A DNA stretch of 64,000 bases from Balneolaceae bacterium (GTDB lineage: Bacteria > Bacteroidota > Rhodothermia > Balneolales > Balneolaceae). The translations under genes were made by a program, and so were the position numbers. The DNA lies in the NCBI GenBank assembly GCA_006969905.1, contig CP030887.1, positions 2,028,001 to 2,092,000 on the forward strand, read 5' to 3'. The notes under the pieces are model-generated. The model did no database searches and was not told the DNA's origin. It was given only the letters and a program-made list of their open reading frames with translations. This document shows, piece by piece, positions 1 to 9,119 of this stretch (position 1 is its first letter; every line of letters starts with the position of its first letter).

Positions 1-1
1 A

Positions 2-1114
2 AACCTTTACAGGATTCAGGTAGAACCATTCAGTAATACTATTGTAAGTTTGGGAGCACCGGAAAACGATCTTCCTAAAACAGTTCAGTACGAATTAGGT
101 TTTGAACAAAGTATTCTTGATCAGTACCTGATAAGGATCAACGGGTACTATAAAGATGCCTCTCAGCAACCCAGAACGGTTACCTATAACGGACGGAACG
201 GACAGTCTTATAATATCCGGCAGCCTTTTTCCTATGCTGATACCCGGGGATTAGAACTGACTTTCAGGAAACAGCCTTCCAGGATTTTCTGGGGTGAGAT
301 TAACTACACGTACAGTATTGTAAGCGCAGGTCTTTTTGGAACCCTTCAAATATTCGAAAATCCTTTTGAACAAAGGGAATATGAGAGGACAACAGGTATA
401 AACGACGTAGCCAGGCCAGTACCTCGTCCATTTGCCAGAATGCAATTATTTTTACGATCACCGGAAGGTTTCGGTCCAGAATTATTTGGAACAAAGCCAT
501 TTGCAAACTGGAATTTGAGTAGCATTATAGCATGGCAAGCCGGTTTGTACACAACCTATACAGGAGGAGGTTCGGTTCCAGGTATTCAAAACAATTTGCA
601 GACACGTGATTTCTGGGATACTGAACTCAGGTTGAATAAGAATATAAGATTGGGCAATAACAGAAGTGTTCAGTTCTTTGTAGACATAAGTAATGTTATC
701 AACAGGAAAGAAATGGATATCAGAAATATGGGATCGGTCGATGGAGTTGATTTCCAGGCTTATATGCGTTCATTACATTTACCGGCTGAGAAATGGGAAG
801 AAATCGGTTTGCTTAATAGTAGTGTTCCCGGTAGTGATAAACCCGGTGATTACAGGGCTCCGGGAGTAGAATTTGTACCTATCGAGGTAACTGTTGACAT
901 TAATAATGTGAGTAACCCAAATACAAGAGCTCTTTATTACAATTCAATAGAAGCAAAGTATTACCAATTTGTTGACGGTTCTTTCGTAGAAGCAGATCAG
1001 GGTTTTGTTAATAAAGTATTGGATGAAAAAGCATATATAAATATGCCAAATCAACGATATTTTAACTTCTTTAACCCCAGAACCTACAGACTTGGAGTGA
1101 GATTCTCATTTTGA
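2..1114 (+). CDS. TonB-dependent outer-membrane receptor, C-terminal part (5' truncated by window edge)
   Basis: The frame is open from base 2, so the signal peptide and plug lie outside the window and about 370 residues of beta-barrel remain. Strand-like segments alternate aromatic and polar residues (for example LIRINGYYKDAS and TRGLELTFRK), and the protein ends in YRLGVRFSF with a terminal Phe, the usual signal for barrel insertion. TonB-dependent receptors import large nutrients across the outer membrane using energy from TonB. The next gene starts 20 bp downstream and encodes a large secreted protein followed by a PorV-like barrel, the same order as at 29881-36787. The substrate cannot be told from this fragment. 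Family assignment is fairly safe from the C-terminus and context. Confidence 0.85.
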   Translation, partial: NLYRIQVEPFSNTIVSLGAPENDLPKTVQYELGFEQSILDQYLIRINGYYKDASQQPRTVTYNGRNGQSYNIRQPFSYADTRGLELTFRKQPSRIFWGEINYTYSIVSAGLFGTLQIFENPFEQREYERTTGINDVARPVPRPFARMQLFLRSPEGFGPELFGTKPFANWNLSSIIAWQAGLYTTYTGGGSVPGIQNNLQTRDFWDTELRLNKNIRLGNNRSVQFFVDISNVINRKEMDIRNMGSVDGVDFQAYMRSLHLPAEKWEEIGLLNSSVPGSDKPGDYRAPGVEFVPIEVTVDINNVSNPNTRALYYNSIEAKYYQFVDGSFVEADQGFVNKVLDEKAYINMPNQRYFNFFNPRTYRLGVRFSF

Positions 1115-1134
1115 TAGAGCATAAAATCAGGACT

Positions 1135-3258
1135 ATGACAAGAAAATACACAAAAGCAATTTTATCTTTTTTTATTATTACCCTTATCGGAACTGCTTCA
1201 GCTTTAGCTCAGGTTGAATACCGATGGTTAAGTGTGGGTTCCTTTCATAACTTTTATGGAAGCATTGGTTCAGAGATTGAAGAAGGCTTTATTGATGAAC
1301 AGCAAGGTGGTTGGCAATGGCCTGCCATATACAGAGGGCAGGATGCACAGGCAGCTAAGGCTTTCTGGATTGGAGCAAGAAATTTTACTGATGAATCCGG
1401 TAATAACTACGCCGCAAGAGTAGTCCACGTGGGGCCAAGAGTTACTGGCTTGAGTGAATTTTATCCTATGGAGTTTACTTCTACCAGCAAATTTGCACCT
1501 CCGGAGGTAGTAGTTGATGGTTTAGAGTCTTTTGGAAAGAGCATTGTAAATGATGTTGTTGACCCTTCTATTCCGGCTGATCGTCAGATTGTATCTGTAA
1601 ATAACACCTTGCTGGGAGTTACAGTAACTCGCCGTGCTATGCAATTCAGCCAGCAATATCATGATAACTACCATGTGATAGAATATACCTATACAAATAC
1701 AGGCAATACGGATAATGATCCCGAAATAGAATTGCCCGCCAATACTATTGAGGATATGTATGCCTTTTTCCATTACCGAATGGCTCCCGTAAAAGCGAGT
1801 CGTTATACCATTGGGAATGGTACTGGGTGGGGATTAAATACAATGAATGATCGCAGAGGGGATGGTTTAGTACCCGGTGAACCTGAAACGTTCAGAGCTC
1901 AGTTTGCATGGCATGGAAATTTTCCTCCTTTTACAGCTTATGATAACGTGGGAGGGCCGATTTGGATACCCAATACCACCGGGGGTTGGCTTAGTGAGGC
2001 AGATACTTCTGGCCGGTTAGTGGCTTATCATTTTGTGGGTAGCGTTACTTTACACGCTGATACTTCTCCAAGTGATGATACTGATGACGTGAACCAGCCT
2101 TCTACCATGACTGAATTACACTCTGATGATGGCTTAACAAGAAATAACAGTGCTTTTGATATTCCCAAGATGAATGACGAGTATGACCTGATGCAGGCGG
2201 GAAGGACAGCACCTCGACATGCTTACAAAATTGAACCGTCAGGATTAGATGGGTTTTTAGAGCCTACTGGTGATCCGGCTACTGGAGCTCCTGCAGGAGG
2301 TTGGTCTTATGTTACAGGATACGGACCATACACACTTGCACCTGGTGAAAGTGTAAGAATTGTTGTTGCAGAAGCATCAGCAGGTATTAGTAGGCAAGTT
2401 GCTGAAGAGACCGGTGTAGCGTTCAAAGCCGGTGAAATTACTGCTCGTGAAAAAAATGAAGTGGTTTTTCAAAGCCGGGATTCACTATTTCAAACTTTTG
2501 AAAGAGCGGTTGCGAATTACCAAAGCGGTTATACAATTCCTGAAGCTCCAATGCCGCCATCCAGGTTTTTCGTTTCATCTGCTGGCGATGGCATTCAGTT
2601 GGAATGGGAGTTTGAGGGAAATGAGGCAGATATAGATGGTTTCCAGATTTATCGTGCTACTGCAAGAGTTGATAGTGCTTATAGCTTAGTTTATACAGCG
2701 CTGCCCAGTCAAAGATCTGTTAGTGATGGCGATATAGCAAGGGATGAAGATCCGGGTGCCTATTTCGCCTCCACGCCCAGTCGAGGAATTGATTACTATT
2801 ATTATATAGTCACTTTAGGTAAAACCAATAATGACGGTACAGGAAATACTCCTACAGGAAGCAGACTAATTAGTAACAGGCATTATACTCAAAGTTATGA
2901 TCCTGCACGTTTGTTAAGGCAAGCTGGTGAAAATATGTCTGAGATACGTGTTGTTCCAAATCCATACAGGGCAAGTAACTTAGGACCTCTTGGGTTTAAA
3001 ACTCAGGTTGATGATCCCGAAAGAATAGCCTTCTATGAAATTCCGGGCAGATGTACTATTGAGATCTATACGGAGCTTGGAGAACGAATCAGAACCATTG
3101 AGCATACGAACGGTAGTGGTGACGAGTTCTGGGATTTACGTACCGATTACAGGCAATTGGTGGTAAGCGGAATTTACATTGCCAGAATAATAAATGAAGA
3201 TCCTGCCAGCCCTGAATTTGGAAGCGTAGTAACAAGAAAAATCGTAATAATTTTATAG
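1135..3258 (+). CDS. Large secreted protein with FN3-like domain and T9SS-like C-terminus
   Basis: The ATG at 1135 is preferred over an upstream TTG at 1111 because it gives a clean signal peptide (about residues 1-26, ending ASALAQ) and has AGGACT just upstream. The product has 707 residues. The first 460 or so are a region I do not recognise, rich in Asp, Gly and aromatics. A fibronectin type III-like segment spans about 472-590 (IQLEWEFEGNEADIDGFQIY). From about residue 605 there is a sorting-domain-like end that starts VVPNPY rather than NYPNPFNP, and ends VTRKIVIIL. It lies between a TonB receptor and a PorV-like gene, 7 bp before the latter. A surface-exposed partner of the receptor is a reasonable inference, since SusD is absent. 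Not assignable to a defined function. Confidence 0.8.
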   Translation: MTRKYTKAILSFFIITLIGTASALAQVEYRWLSVGSFHNFYGSIGSEIEEGFIDEQQGGWQWPAIYRGQDAQAAKAFWIGARNFTDESGNNYAARVVHVGPRVTGLSEFYPMEFTSTSKFAPPEVVVDGLESFGKSIVNDVVDPSIPADRQIVSVNNTLLGVTVTRRAMQFSQQYHDNYHVIEYTYTNTGNTDNDPEIELPANTIEDMYAFFHYRMAPVKASRYTIGNGTGWGLNTMNDRRGDGLVPGEPETFRAQFAWHGNFPPFTAYDNVGGPIWIPNTTGGWLSEADTSGRLVAYHFVGSVTLHADTSPSDDTDDVNQPSTMTELHSDDGLTRNNSAFDIPKMNDEYDLMQAGRTAPRHAYKIEPSGLDGFLEPTGDPATGAPAGGWSYVTGYGPYTLAPGESVRIVVAEASAGISRQVAEETGVAFKAGEITAREKNEVVFQSRDSLFQTFERAVANYQSGYTIPEAPMPPSRFFVSSAGDGIQLEWEFEGNEADIDGFQIYRATARVDSAYSLVYTALPSQRSVSDGDIARDEDPGAYFASTPSRGIDYYYYIVTLGKTNNDGTGNTPTGSRLISNRHYTQSYDPARLLRQAGENMSEIRVVPNPYRASNLGPLGFKTQVDDPERIAFYEIPGRCTIEIYTELGERIRTIEHTNGSGDEFWDLRTDYRQLVVSGIYIARIINEDPASPEFGSVVTRKIVIIL

Positions 3259-3265
3259 GTACCCG

Positions 3266-4279
3266 ATGGTGAAGTATACTTTAAGAATATTAGTCTTAGT
3301 CTTGTTTGTTACCTATCCGGTTTCAGAAAGCTATGCTCAAAAGAAAAGAGCACAAACCAGTATGAAGTTTCTAAGTGTTTCCCCCCTGGCATCTGCAGCA
3401 GCTATGTCGAGTGCAGTAACATCTGTAGAGATGGGAGCAGCCTCCGCTTTTTATAATCCTGCAGGAGCTTCCAGGTTTGAAAATACCTTTGATTTTACCG
3501 GAGGTGCTGTTCAATGGATTGATGATATTAGCTACCAGTCCGGATCGATTTTGTATAAGTTTAAAAATGAAAACTTAGGCGTATTTGGCTTTAATTTCCT
3601 ATCTGTTGATTACGGGGATATTTTATCTACGGTTATTGATTTTAATGAACCTGCTGGTTATAGGGATGTAGGAACCATAAATCCTACAGCAATAGCGATT
3701 GGTTTTTTATATGCAAATGCAATCACGGATCAGTTTTCAGTTGGGGCAAACTTCAGATATGCTATACAGGACTTAGCTTCTACTATTATTGATACTGATG
3801 GTACCGGTGGATATATATCGGAAGATTTTTCGGCCAGTACCGGTGTACTGGATTTTGGTGTACTTTATAAAACCGGCTTTGAGAGTTTGAACTTTGCAAT
3901 GTCTCTTAGAAATTTTTCACCTGAAGTAAAGTATGATGTTGAAGAATCAGAACTGCCCCTTACATTTAACATTGGTCTTTCAATGAATGTATTGGATTTA
4001 ACAAATTTAGATCCTGAAACACATTCGATGGTAGTAAGTATTGATGCAAGAAGGCCTCGTGACTTCGAAGAACAATTAATATTGGGTATTGATTATAGTT
4101 TCTTAAATCGGTTCAATATCAGAGGAGGTTATGGGATTCCTACTGAGGAAGAGACCTTTTCTCTGGGAGCCGGAATAAGGCAACCTATTGGTAAACTTGC
4201 CTTAAAAGCTGATTATAGCTATACCGAGTTTGGGGTATTTGGAGGAATTAACAGAATAAGTTTTCAAATTGACTTTTAA
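3266..4279 (+). CDS. PorV/PorQ family outer-membrane beta-barrel protein
   Basis: A 337-residue protein with a signal peptide (residues 1-25, ending SESYAQ). The mature start carries the hallmark of PorV/PorQ-type proteins, with SPLASAAAMSSA followed by AASAFYNPAGAS at about residues 42-70. The rest is a run of beta strands ending in FQIDF with a terminal Phe, as expected for a FadL-like outer-membrane barrel. PorV carries T9SS cargo from the translocon to the attachment complex, but many family members have no assigned role. The gene is 7 bp behind the secreted FN3 protein and 11 bp before a lipoprotein gene, so it is likely cotranscribed. A paralogue sits in the equivalent place at 35792-36787. 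Confidence 0.88.
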   Translation: MVKYTLRILVLVLFVTYPVSESYAQKKRAQTSMKFLSVSPLASAAAMSSAVTSVEMGAASAFYNPAGASRFENTFDFTGGAVQWIDDISYQSGSILYKFKNENLGVFGFNFLSVDYGDILSTVIDFNEPAGYRDVGTINPTAIAIGFLYANAITDQFSVGANFRYAIQDLASTIIDTDGTGGYISEDFSASTGVLDFGVLYKTGFESLNFAMSLRNFSPEVKYDVEESELPLTFNIGLSMNVLDLTNLDPETHSMVVSIDARRPRDFEEQLILGIDYSFLNRFNIRGGYGIPTEEETFSLGAGIRQPIGKLALKADYSYTEFGVFGGINRISFQIDF

Positions 4280-4290
4280 AGGATTGATGA

Positions 4291-5538
4291 ATGAAGAGTA
4301 TCTTAATTAACTCATTTATAGTTTTAAGTTTGGTAGTGATTTCTTGTAAAGAGTCGGACAGTGTATTTGATCCGGATTACCAGCCTTCACAACCTACTCC
4401 CGTGATTACATCTATTGACCCTGCTGTTGGTTATCTGGCAGGAGTAGATTCAATAGTTGTTAATGGTGAGAATTTTGCAACCTCGGTTGATAGTATGACA
4501 GCTGATTTTGGAGGTGTTGCCGGTAGGATAAGTAAAGCCTCTCCAACACGATTGGTGATAAGGCCTGGCTATAACATAGGAACGGCAATACCGGTAAGAG
4601 TCTCGGTTCGTGGGGCGGTAGATTTTAGTAACGCTTTTGAATATCCATTGGCTGATCCATTTAATTTTTATCCAGAAGGTACAAGTTTAGAATTAGCTCC
4701 AACTTCTCCTTTTGCTATAGATGGGTCAGATAATATTTATACAGTTGTAGATGATGCAGCAACTGGATCTATACGTTATGCCAGGATTTCTACTGATGGT
4801 ACGGTTACATTTGATGAAGTAAAAGACCCTACACAAGGCGCACCTTTAGACAGTACGATGCGGTTTACTCAGTATAATTCGATTGAATTTGGGCCTAATA
4901 ATAAGCTTTATCTAGCACAACAAGGTACGTTTGGTATTTTCGAAAAAGAATTTGGTGACGGGTTAAGAGAAAAAATTGGTGGGGGTTTTGGATTTATATC
5001 GTCCAGGTCTAGCGCTAAATTTTTTGATATCATTTTTGACAATCGTGGTTTTTTATGGGCAGTAGGATTGGGAACAAATGAAATCCATCGCTTTAATACA
5101 TCAACCAGAGCTGAAACCCGTTTCCCATTTACAGGAGATTTAACGGCAGTTGCTCTTTACGATAATTTTTTATTTGTTGGGGGTAGTATCGAAGGCAATA
5201 CAGAAGTTTGGAGATTTGATGTAAGTGGTAGCGGCGCACTCAGCAATCAGGTAAAATATTTTGACTTTGAAGCAAACTACACAGGTGGAATAAGGGATAT
5301 GATAATAGGATCTAATGGAGATATCATCATTGCAACTGGAACAGAGGAGAACAGTTTGGTTCGGGTTTTTGCGGATGGTACTCATGAAATTATGTACGAG
5401 GATGTAACAAAAGCAAATGCTGCGTTTCTGACCTGGAGGAGTGATCGCTTCATTGTAGTAGGTACTTCAGGAACCGAACCAAGCATTAATTTTCTGGATT
5501 CTTATGATAAATCCCGTGATGGTATTTATGGATTTTAG
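4291..5538 (+). CDS. Lipoprotein with IPT/TIG domain and propeller-like repeats
   Basis: A 415-residue predicted lipoprotein: the signal ends in a lipobox VISC with Cys19. An IPT/TIG immunoglobulin-like domain follows at about 36-115 (PVITSIDPAVGYLAG, then VNGENF), a fold common in surface carbohydrate-binding proteins such as SusE/F-type or SGBP proteins. Residues 120-415 contain repeated short blades (for example AIDGSDNIYTV and FDNRGFLWAVG) resembling SMP-30/NHL beta-propellers. It is 11 bp downstream of the PorV-like gene and probably the fourth gene of the receptor operon. A surface glycan- or ligand-binding lipoprotein is the best inference. The substrate is unknown. Confidence 0.78.
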   Translation: MKSILINSFIVLSLVVISCKESDSVFDPDYQPSQPTPVITSIDPAVGYLAGVDSIVVNGENFATSVDSMTADFGGVAGRISKASPTRLVIRPGYNIGTAIPVRVSVRGAVDFSNAFEYPLADPFNFYPEGTSLELAPTSPFAIDGSDNIYTVVDDAATGSIRYARISTDGTVTFDEVKDPTQGAPLDSTMRFTQYNSIEFGPNNKLYLAQQGTFGIFEKEFGDGLREKIGGGFGFISSRSSAKFFDIIFDNRGFLWAVGLGTNEIHRFNTSTRAETRFPFTGDLTAVALYDNFLFVGGSIEGNTEVWRFDVSGSGALSNQVKYFDFEANYTGGIRDMIIGSNGDIIIATGTEENSLVRVFADGTHEIMYEDVTKANAAFLTWRSDRFIVVGTSGTEPSINFLDSYDKSRDGIYGF

Positions 5539-5560
5539 TCTTAACTAAACAACAATAACC

Positions 5561-5573
5561 GCTGATTATCAGC
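5561..5573. promoter_or_regulatory. 13-bp palindrome upstream of the secreted propeller gene
   Basis: GCTGATTATCAGC is a perfect inverted repeat around a central base in the 80-bp gap before the ATG at 5619. A second small inverted repeat, CGAT-tcat-ATCG, follows. The position suits an operator or the base of a leader hairpin, but no regulator can be named, and one 13-bp palindrome could be chance. Confidence 0.25.
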
Positions 5574-5618
5574 AATTAAAACGATTCATATCGAAAAATT
5601 GATACAAAAGGAGAACAT

Positions 5619-7016
5619 ATGAAATATAACAAAATCATAACTATGCTAGGTATATTACTAGTACCTATGTTAGTTTCTGCGCAGAACTGGACTCAGGATG
5701 ACAGTTTTGTTGCTACAGGAACTGATATCTGGCTAGAAGTACATGGCGTAGCTGTTGACGCGGATGGCAAAGTTTGGATTCAACCATTCAGTGCTACTGA
5801 AACTATTATTACAAATAGAGACGTAGGAGCTGATGGTATACCTGACACTTTATCAACCCGGGCTATTTATGTTTATAATGCGGATGGAACTCAAGCTAGT
5901 TTTTCTCCTATCATTGTAGCTGAATGGGCTGATGGGACTACTCCGAATGATACTTTAGGTAGATTTTGGGATCCTACATTAAATGATGGAGCAGGTGGGT
6001 ATGATACTCGTTCCGGTCGTGGAATTACTGCTGATGCTGATGGCAATATCATTGCTTCTCAGTGGAATACACTATTCAAGTTTAATCCAGAAGGAAAAGT
6101 ACTTGCTAAAACTGTTCCGACTGGTGGTGCTTCAGGATGTTCACTAACAGAAGCTACTGCAGACGCCAGCAATAATGTATATGTAGGTTGTGTTGTAGCA
6201 GATGGAACACCTATAATGAAGTTTGATAGCAATTTAGAAAATGAAGAAGCAGTTGTAAATATAACTGGTACTAATTTTTCTAGAGACTTCCAGGTATCAG
6301 GAGACGGTAATACTATTTGGTGGGCTGGATATACAAATGCAGCTATCTACAGATATACTAAACCTGATCCTTTTAGTGGATTTGGCGCTGCTGATACAGT
6401 TCTCAGAGGTATCAAAGCTGAAGTATTTGACATTCATCCCATAACAAAATACCTATGGGTTGGTGCCGGATCATTGAACGATGTCCCTGATGCTCCCTGG
6501 ACTCCTCAAACCTGGTATGCATTCGACTACGCTGACTTAGAAAGTGCTGAGCCTTTAGATAGTATGCGTTGGGTACCTGGTGGTGACGGTGAGTTTGATG
6601 CAGGACGCCCTAGAGGTCTGGATTTCTCTGCAGATGGTAAAACTGCTTATGTATCTGTATTTAGTGGTACTGAAACTGATCACGATGTACAGAAGTTTAC
6701 AACCACTCAGGTTTTCGTATCTAATGAAGATGAGAATCTTTTTGATACTCCAAGTGCTTATAGCTTAGATCAAAACTATCCAAATCCATTTAACCCTACT
6801 ACTAATATCAGCTTTACACTAAAGGATGCAGGTTTTGTATCTCTGAAAGTATATGATCTTACTGGTAGATTAGTTGGCCAACTGGCTAATGAAAGAATGA
6901 ATGCTGGTGAACATACACGTACATTTAATGCCCAGGGGCTAGCATCAGGTGTATATATTTATACTCTTGAAGCAAATGGTGTACGATTAACTAACAAAAT
7001 GACGTTAATCAAATAA
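5619..7016 (+). CDS. T9SS-exported protein with beta-propeller-like repeats
   Basis: The start has a strong ribosome binding site (AAAAGGAG, spacing about 6). The 465-residue product has a signal peptide ending LVSAQ at residue 22, then propeller-like blades such as VAVDADGKVWIQ and ITADADGNIIAS. From about residue 380 it ends in a complete T9SS type A sorting domain (DQNYPNPFNPTTN, later SGVYIY, KMTLIK). The domain directs export through the outer membrane and removal of the C-terminus. Blade sequences resemble those of the lipoprotein just upstream, so the two may bind related ligands. It is the last gene before a strong terminator. No catalytic motif was recognised. Confidence 0.82.
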   Translation: MKYNKIITMLGILLVPMLVSAQNWTQDDSFVATGTDIWLEVHGVAVDADGKVWIQPFSATETIITNRDVGADGIPDTLSTRAIYVYNADGTQASFSPIIVAEWADGTTPNDTLGRFWDPTLNDGAGGYDTRSGRGITADADGNIIASQWNTLFKFNPEGKVLAKTVPTGGASGCSLTEATADASNNVYVGCVVADGTPIMKFDSNLENEEAVVNITGTNFSRDFQVSGDGNTIWWAGYTNAAIYRYTKPDPFSGFGAADTVLRGIKAEVFDIHPITKYLWVGAGSLNDVPDAPWTPQTWYAFDYADLESAEPLDSMRWVPGGDGEFDAGRPRGLDFSADGKTAYVSVFSGTETDHDVQKFTTTQVFVSNEDENLFDTPSAYSLDQNYPNPFNPTTNISFTLKDAGFVSLKVYDLTGRLVGQLANERMNAGEHTRTFNAQGLASGVYIYTLEANGVRLTNKMTLIK

Positions 7017-7038
7017 GCACAGGCTTATTATTTCATTT

Positions 7039-7068
7039 AAAAGGCAGCCCAGTGCTGCCTTTTTTTTT
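7039..7068 (+). terminator. Rho-independent terminator after the receptor/propeller operon
   Basis: A perfect 10-bp stem (AAAAGGCAGC pairing with GCTGCCTTTT) with a 5-nt loop is followed by a run of T. It lies 22 bp past the stop at 7016, closing the operon that began left of the window. Confidence 0.92.
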
Positions 7069-7088
7069 AATCCGAAATTATTTTTGAT

Positions 7089-9119
7089 ATGCTTCGAAGG
7101 TTTGTTTCTCTGTTTATTTTACTTGCAATAGCTTATTCTGTAAACGCTCAGGAATATGAAGTTCCTAAAAAAGAATTTAGAGGTGTTTGGATTGCAACCG
7201 TAATAAATCTTGATTGGCCTCAAACAGGAGGTTTAGCTCCGCGGTTTCAAAAATCTGACTTGATTAATAAATTGGATGAGCTTAAAGAAGCAGGAATAAA
7301 TGCGGTGCTCTTTCAGGTACGAACAGAAGGAGATGCGTTATATGATTCAGATATTGAACCTTGGTCAAGATATCTAACTGGAGAAGAGGGTAAAGCGCCG
7401 AACCCATATTGGGATCCATTAGCATTTGCTGTTGAAGAAGCTCATAAAAGGGGTATGGAATTACATGCATGGTTGAATCCGTACAGGGCAATGAGAACTA
7501 TTCCGGATGATTTTACCCAAAAGAGAGTAGCTGATAGAAGCAATCAATATTTAGAAGTAGACGAGAGCTTAAAACCTTTTTTAGATAAGGAATATGATCC
7601 TAACTTTAAAAACAAACTAGCAGGAACTGCAGAAAGAGATACTCAGCATGTATCAAATAAACATCCGGAATGGTTAATGGTATTAAACAACTCTATTGCA
7701 ATTTTTGATCCAGGTTTACCTGAAGTGATGGAATATAATCTTTCGATTGTAATGGATATTGTAAATCGCTATGACGTTGATGGAATACATTTTGATGACT
7801 ATTTCTATCCTTACCCACCTAATGAAATGAGCTCTAATTATACCGTTGATGGTGAGATACTGGTTCGAAATGATACTTTAGATGATAAAACCTTTGAATT
7901 ATATCCCAGAGGATTTACTGATAAAGACGACTGGAGACGAAATAATGTAGATCTGTTTGTAGAAATGATTTATGACAGTATCCAGATTGTAAAACCATGG
8001 GTAAAATTTGGAATTAGTCCGTTTGGAATTTGGAAGAACAATGTGCCATCAGGTATTGGTGGTTTAAGTGCCTATGATGTTATCTATGGTGATGGGCTTG
8101 CATGGCTGGAGCAGAAAACAATAGATTATATTACACCACAACTTTATTGGAAAATCGAGCGTTTTCGTAATGCAGGGCAGGATTATATTACACTAGCAGA
8201 CTGGTGGGCCGAACAAGCCGTAGCCAATAACAGGCATATTTATCCCGGACATGGTGTATACCGAACAGATTCAAATACAAGTAGTGGCCAACTATTTGTA
8301 GCGAATGAAATCCCCAGACAGATAACACACAATAGAACAAATCCGGATATTCTAGGTAGCGTATTCTTCAGGACAAAAAATATTACCAGCTTTTCTTCAA
8401 AAGGATTTAAAGATTCATTAGTAACTAATTACTATAAATATGAGGCTTTGCCTCCCACGCTTTCTTGGAAGGATACCAATCAACCTGCTATACCTCAGAA
8501 TCTAATTGTAAATAGAGATTCTGAAGTAGAGTATATTTTCAATTTAAGCTGGGATAAACCAGAAGATGATTTAATTACTAAAATATCTTCTTCAGGTCAT
8601 GTTGATACCCTCATTAAATACGCGATATACAGAGTTGATTCCGACTCAAACCCGGATGAAGTTACAGAAATGGAATTCTATTATAACTTAGTAGGAGTAA
8701 CCGGGGAAACAACTTTTACAGATATTGCACCACCATCAGAAAACAGCCATTGGTATTTTGTTACGGCTGTTTCAAGAAATAATGTGGAAAGTGAGCCAAC
8801 TGCTTCTGTTGAAGGAGGGATTGTAGTAAGCAATGAAGATGATCCGTTGATTATTTCGGATTATAGGCTTTCTCAGAACTACCCGAATCCCTTTAATCCA
8901 ACTACTACCATCTCATTTAGCTTAGGAGAGGCTGGCTTTACTACTCTCAAGGTTTACGATCTGTTGGGCAGAGAGGTTCGCACTTTAATAGAAGAGAATA
9001 GGATCTCTGGCGGTCATGAAGTTAGTTTCAATGCAGGGAACCTTTCATCCGGAATTTATTTCTATGAACTAAAAAGCAACCGAGTTCGATTAATAAGAAA
9101 AATGACACTTCTTAAATAA
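7089..9119 (+). CDS. T9SS-exported GHL10-family glycoside hydrolase (DigH/YngK-like)
   Basis: A 676-residue secreted enzyme. The signal peptide (1-20) is followed by a GHL10 catalytic region at about 27-340, recognised by FRGVWIATVINLDWP, LDELKEAGINAVLFQVR, MELHAWLNPYRA and the acidic YDVDGIHFDDYFYPYP segment near residue 228. An FN3-like segment follows at about 460-575, then a T9SS sorting domain from about 590 (NYPNPFNPTT, SGIYFYEL). The E. coli family member DigH cleaves peptidoglycan glycan strands stripped of stem peptides. The gene abuts a phosphodiester glycosidase with no gap, so the two are likely cotranscribed and act on the same glycan at the cell surface. Exact linkage specificity is inferred from the family. 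Confidence 0.9.
   Translation: MLRRFVSLFILLAIAYSVNAQEYEVPKKEFRGVWIATVINLDWPQTGGLAPRFQKSDLINKLDELKEAGINAVLFQVRTEGDALYDSDIEPWSRYLTGEEGKAPNPYWDPLAFAVEEAHKRGMELHAWLNPYRAMRTIPDDFTQKRVADRSNQYLEVDESLKPFLDKEYDPNFKNKLAGTAERDTQHVSNKHPEWLMVLNNSIAIFDPGLPEVMEYNLSIVMDIVNRYDVDGIHFDDYFYPYPPNEMSSNYTVDGEILVRNDTLDDKTFELYPRGFTDKDDWRRNNVDLFVEMIYDSIQIVKPWVKFGISPFGIWKNNVPSGIGGLSAYDVIYGDGLAWLEQKTIDYITPQLYWKIERFRNAGQDYITLADWWAEQAVANNRHIYPGHGVYRTDSNTSSGQLFVANEIPRQITHNRTNPDILGSVFFRTKNITSFSSKGFKDSLVTNYYKYEALPPTLSWKDTNQPAIPQNLIVNRDSEVEYIFNLSWDKPEDDLITKISSSGHVDTLIKYAIYRVDSDSNPDEVTEMEFYYNLVGVTGETTFTDIAPPSENSHWYFVTAVSRNNVESEPTASVEGGIVVSNEDDPLIISDYRLSQNYPNPFNPTTTISFSLGEAGFTTLKVYDLLGREVRTLIEENRISGGHEVSFNAGNLSSGIYFYELKSNRVRLIRKMTLLK

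Noticed and set aside
1111-1134. TTG upstream start for the secreted FN3 protein
   Set aside because: It would overlap the receptor gene and add eight residues in front of a clean signal peptide at 1135.
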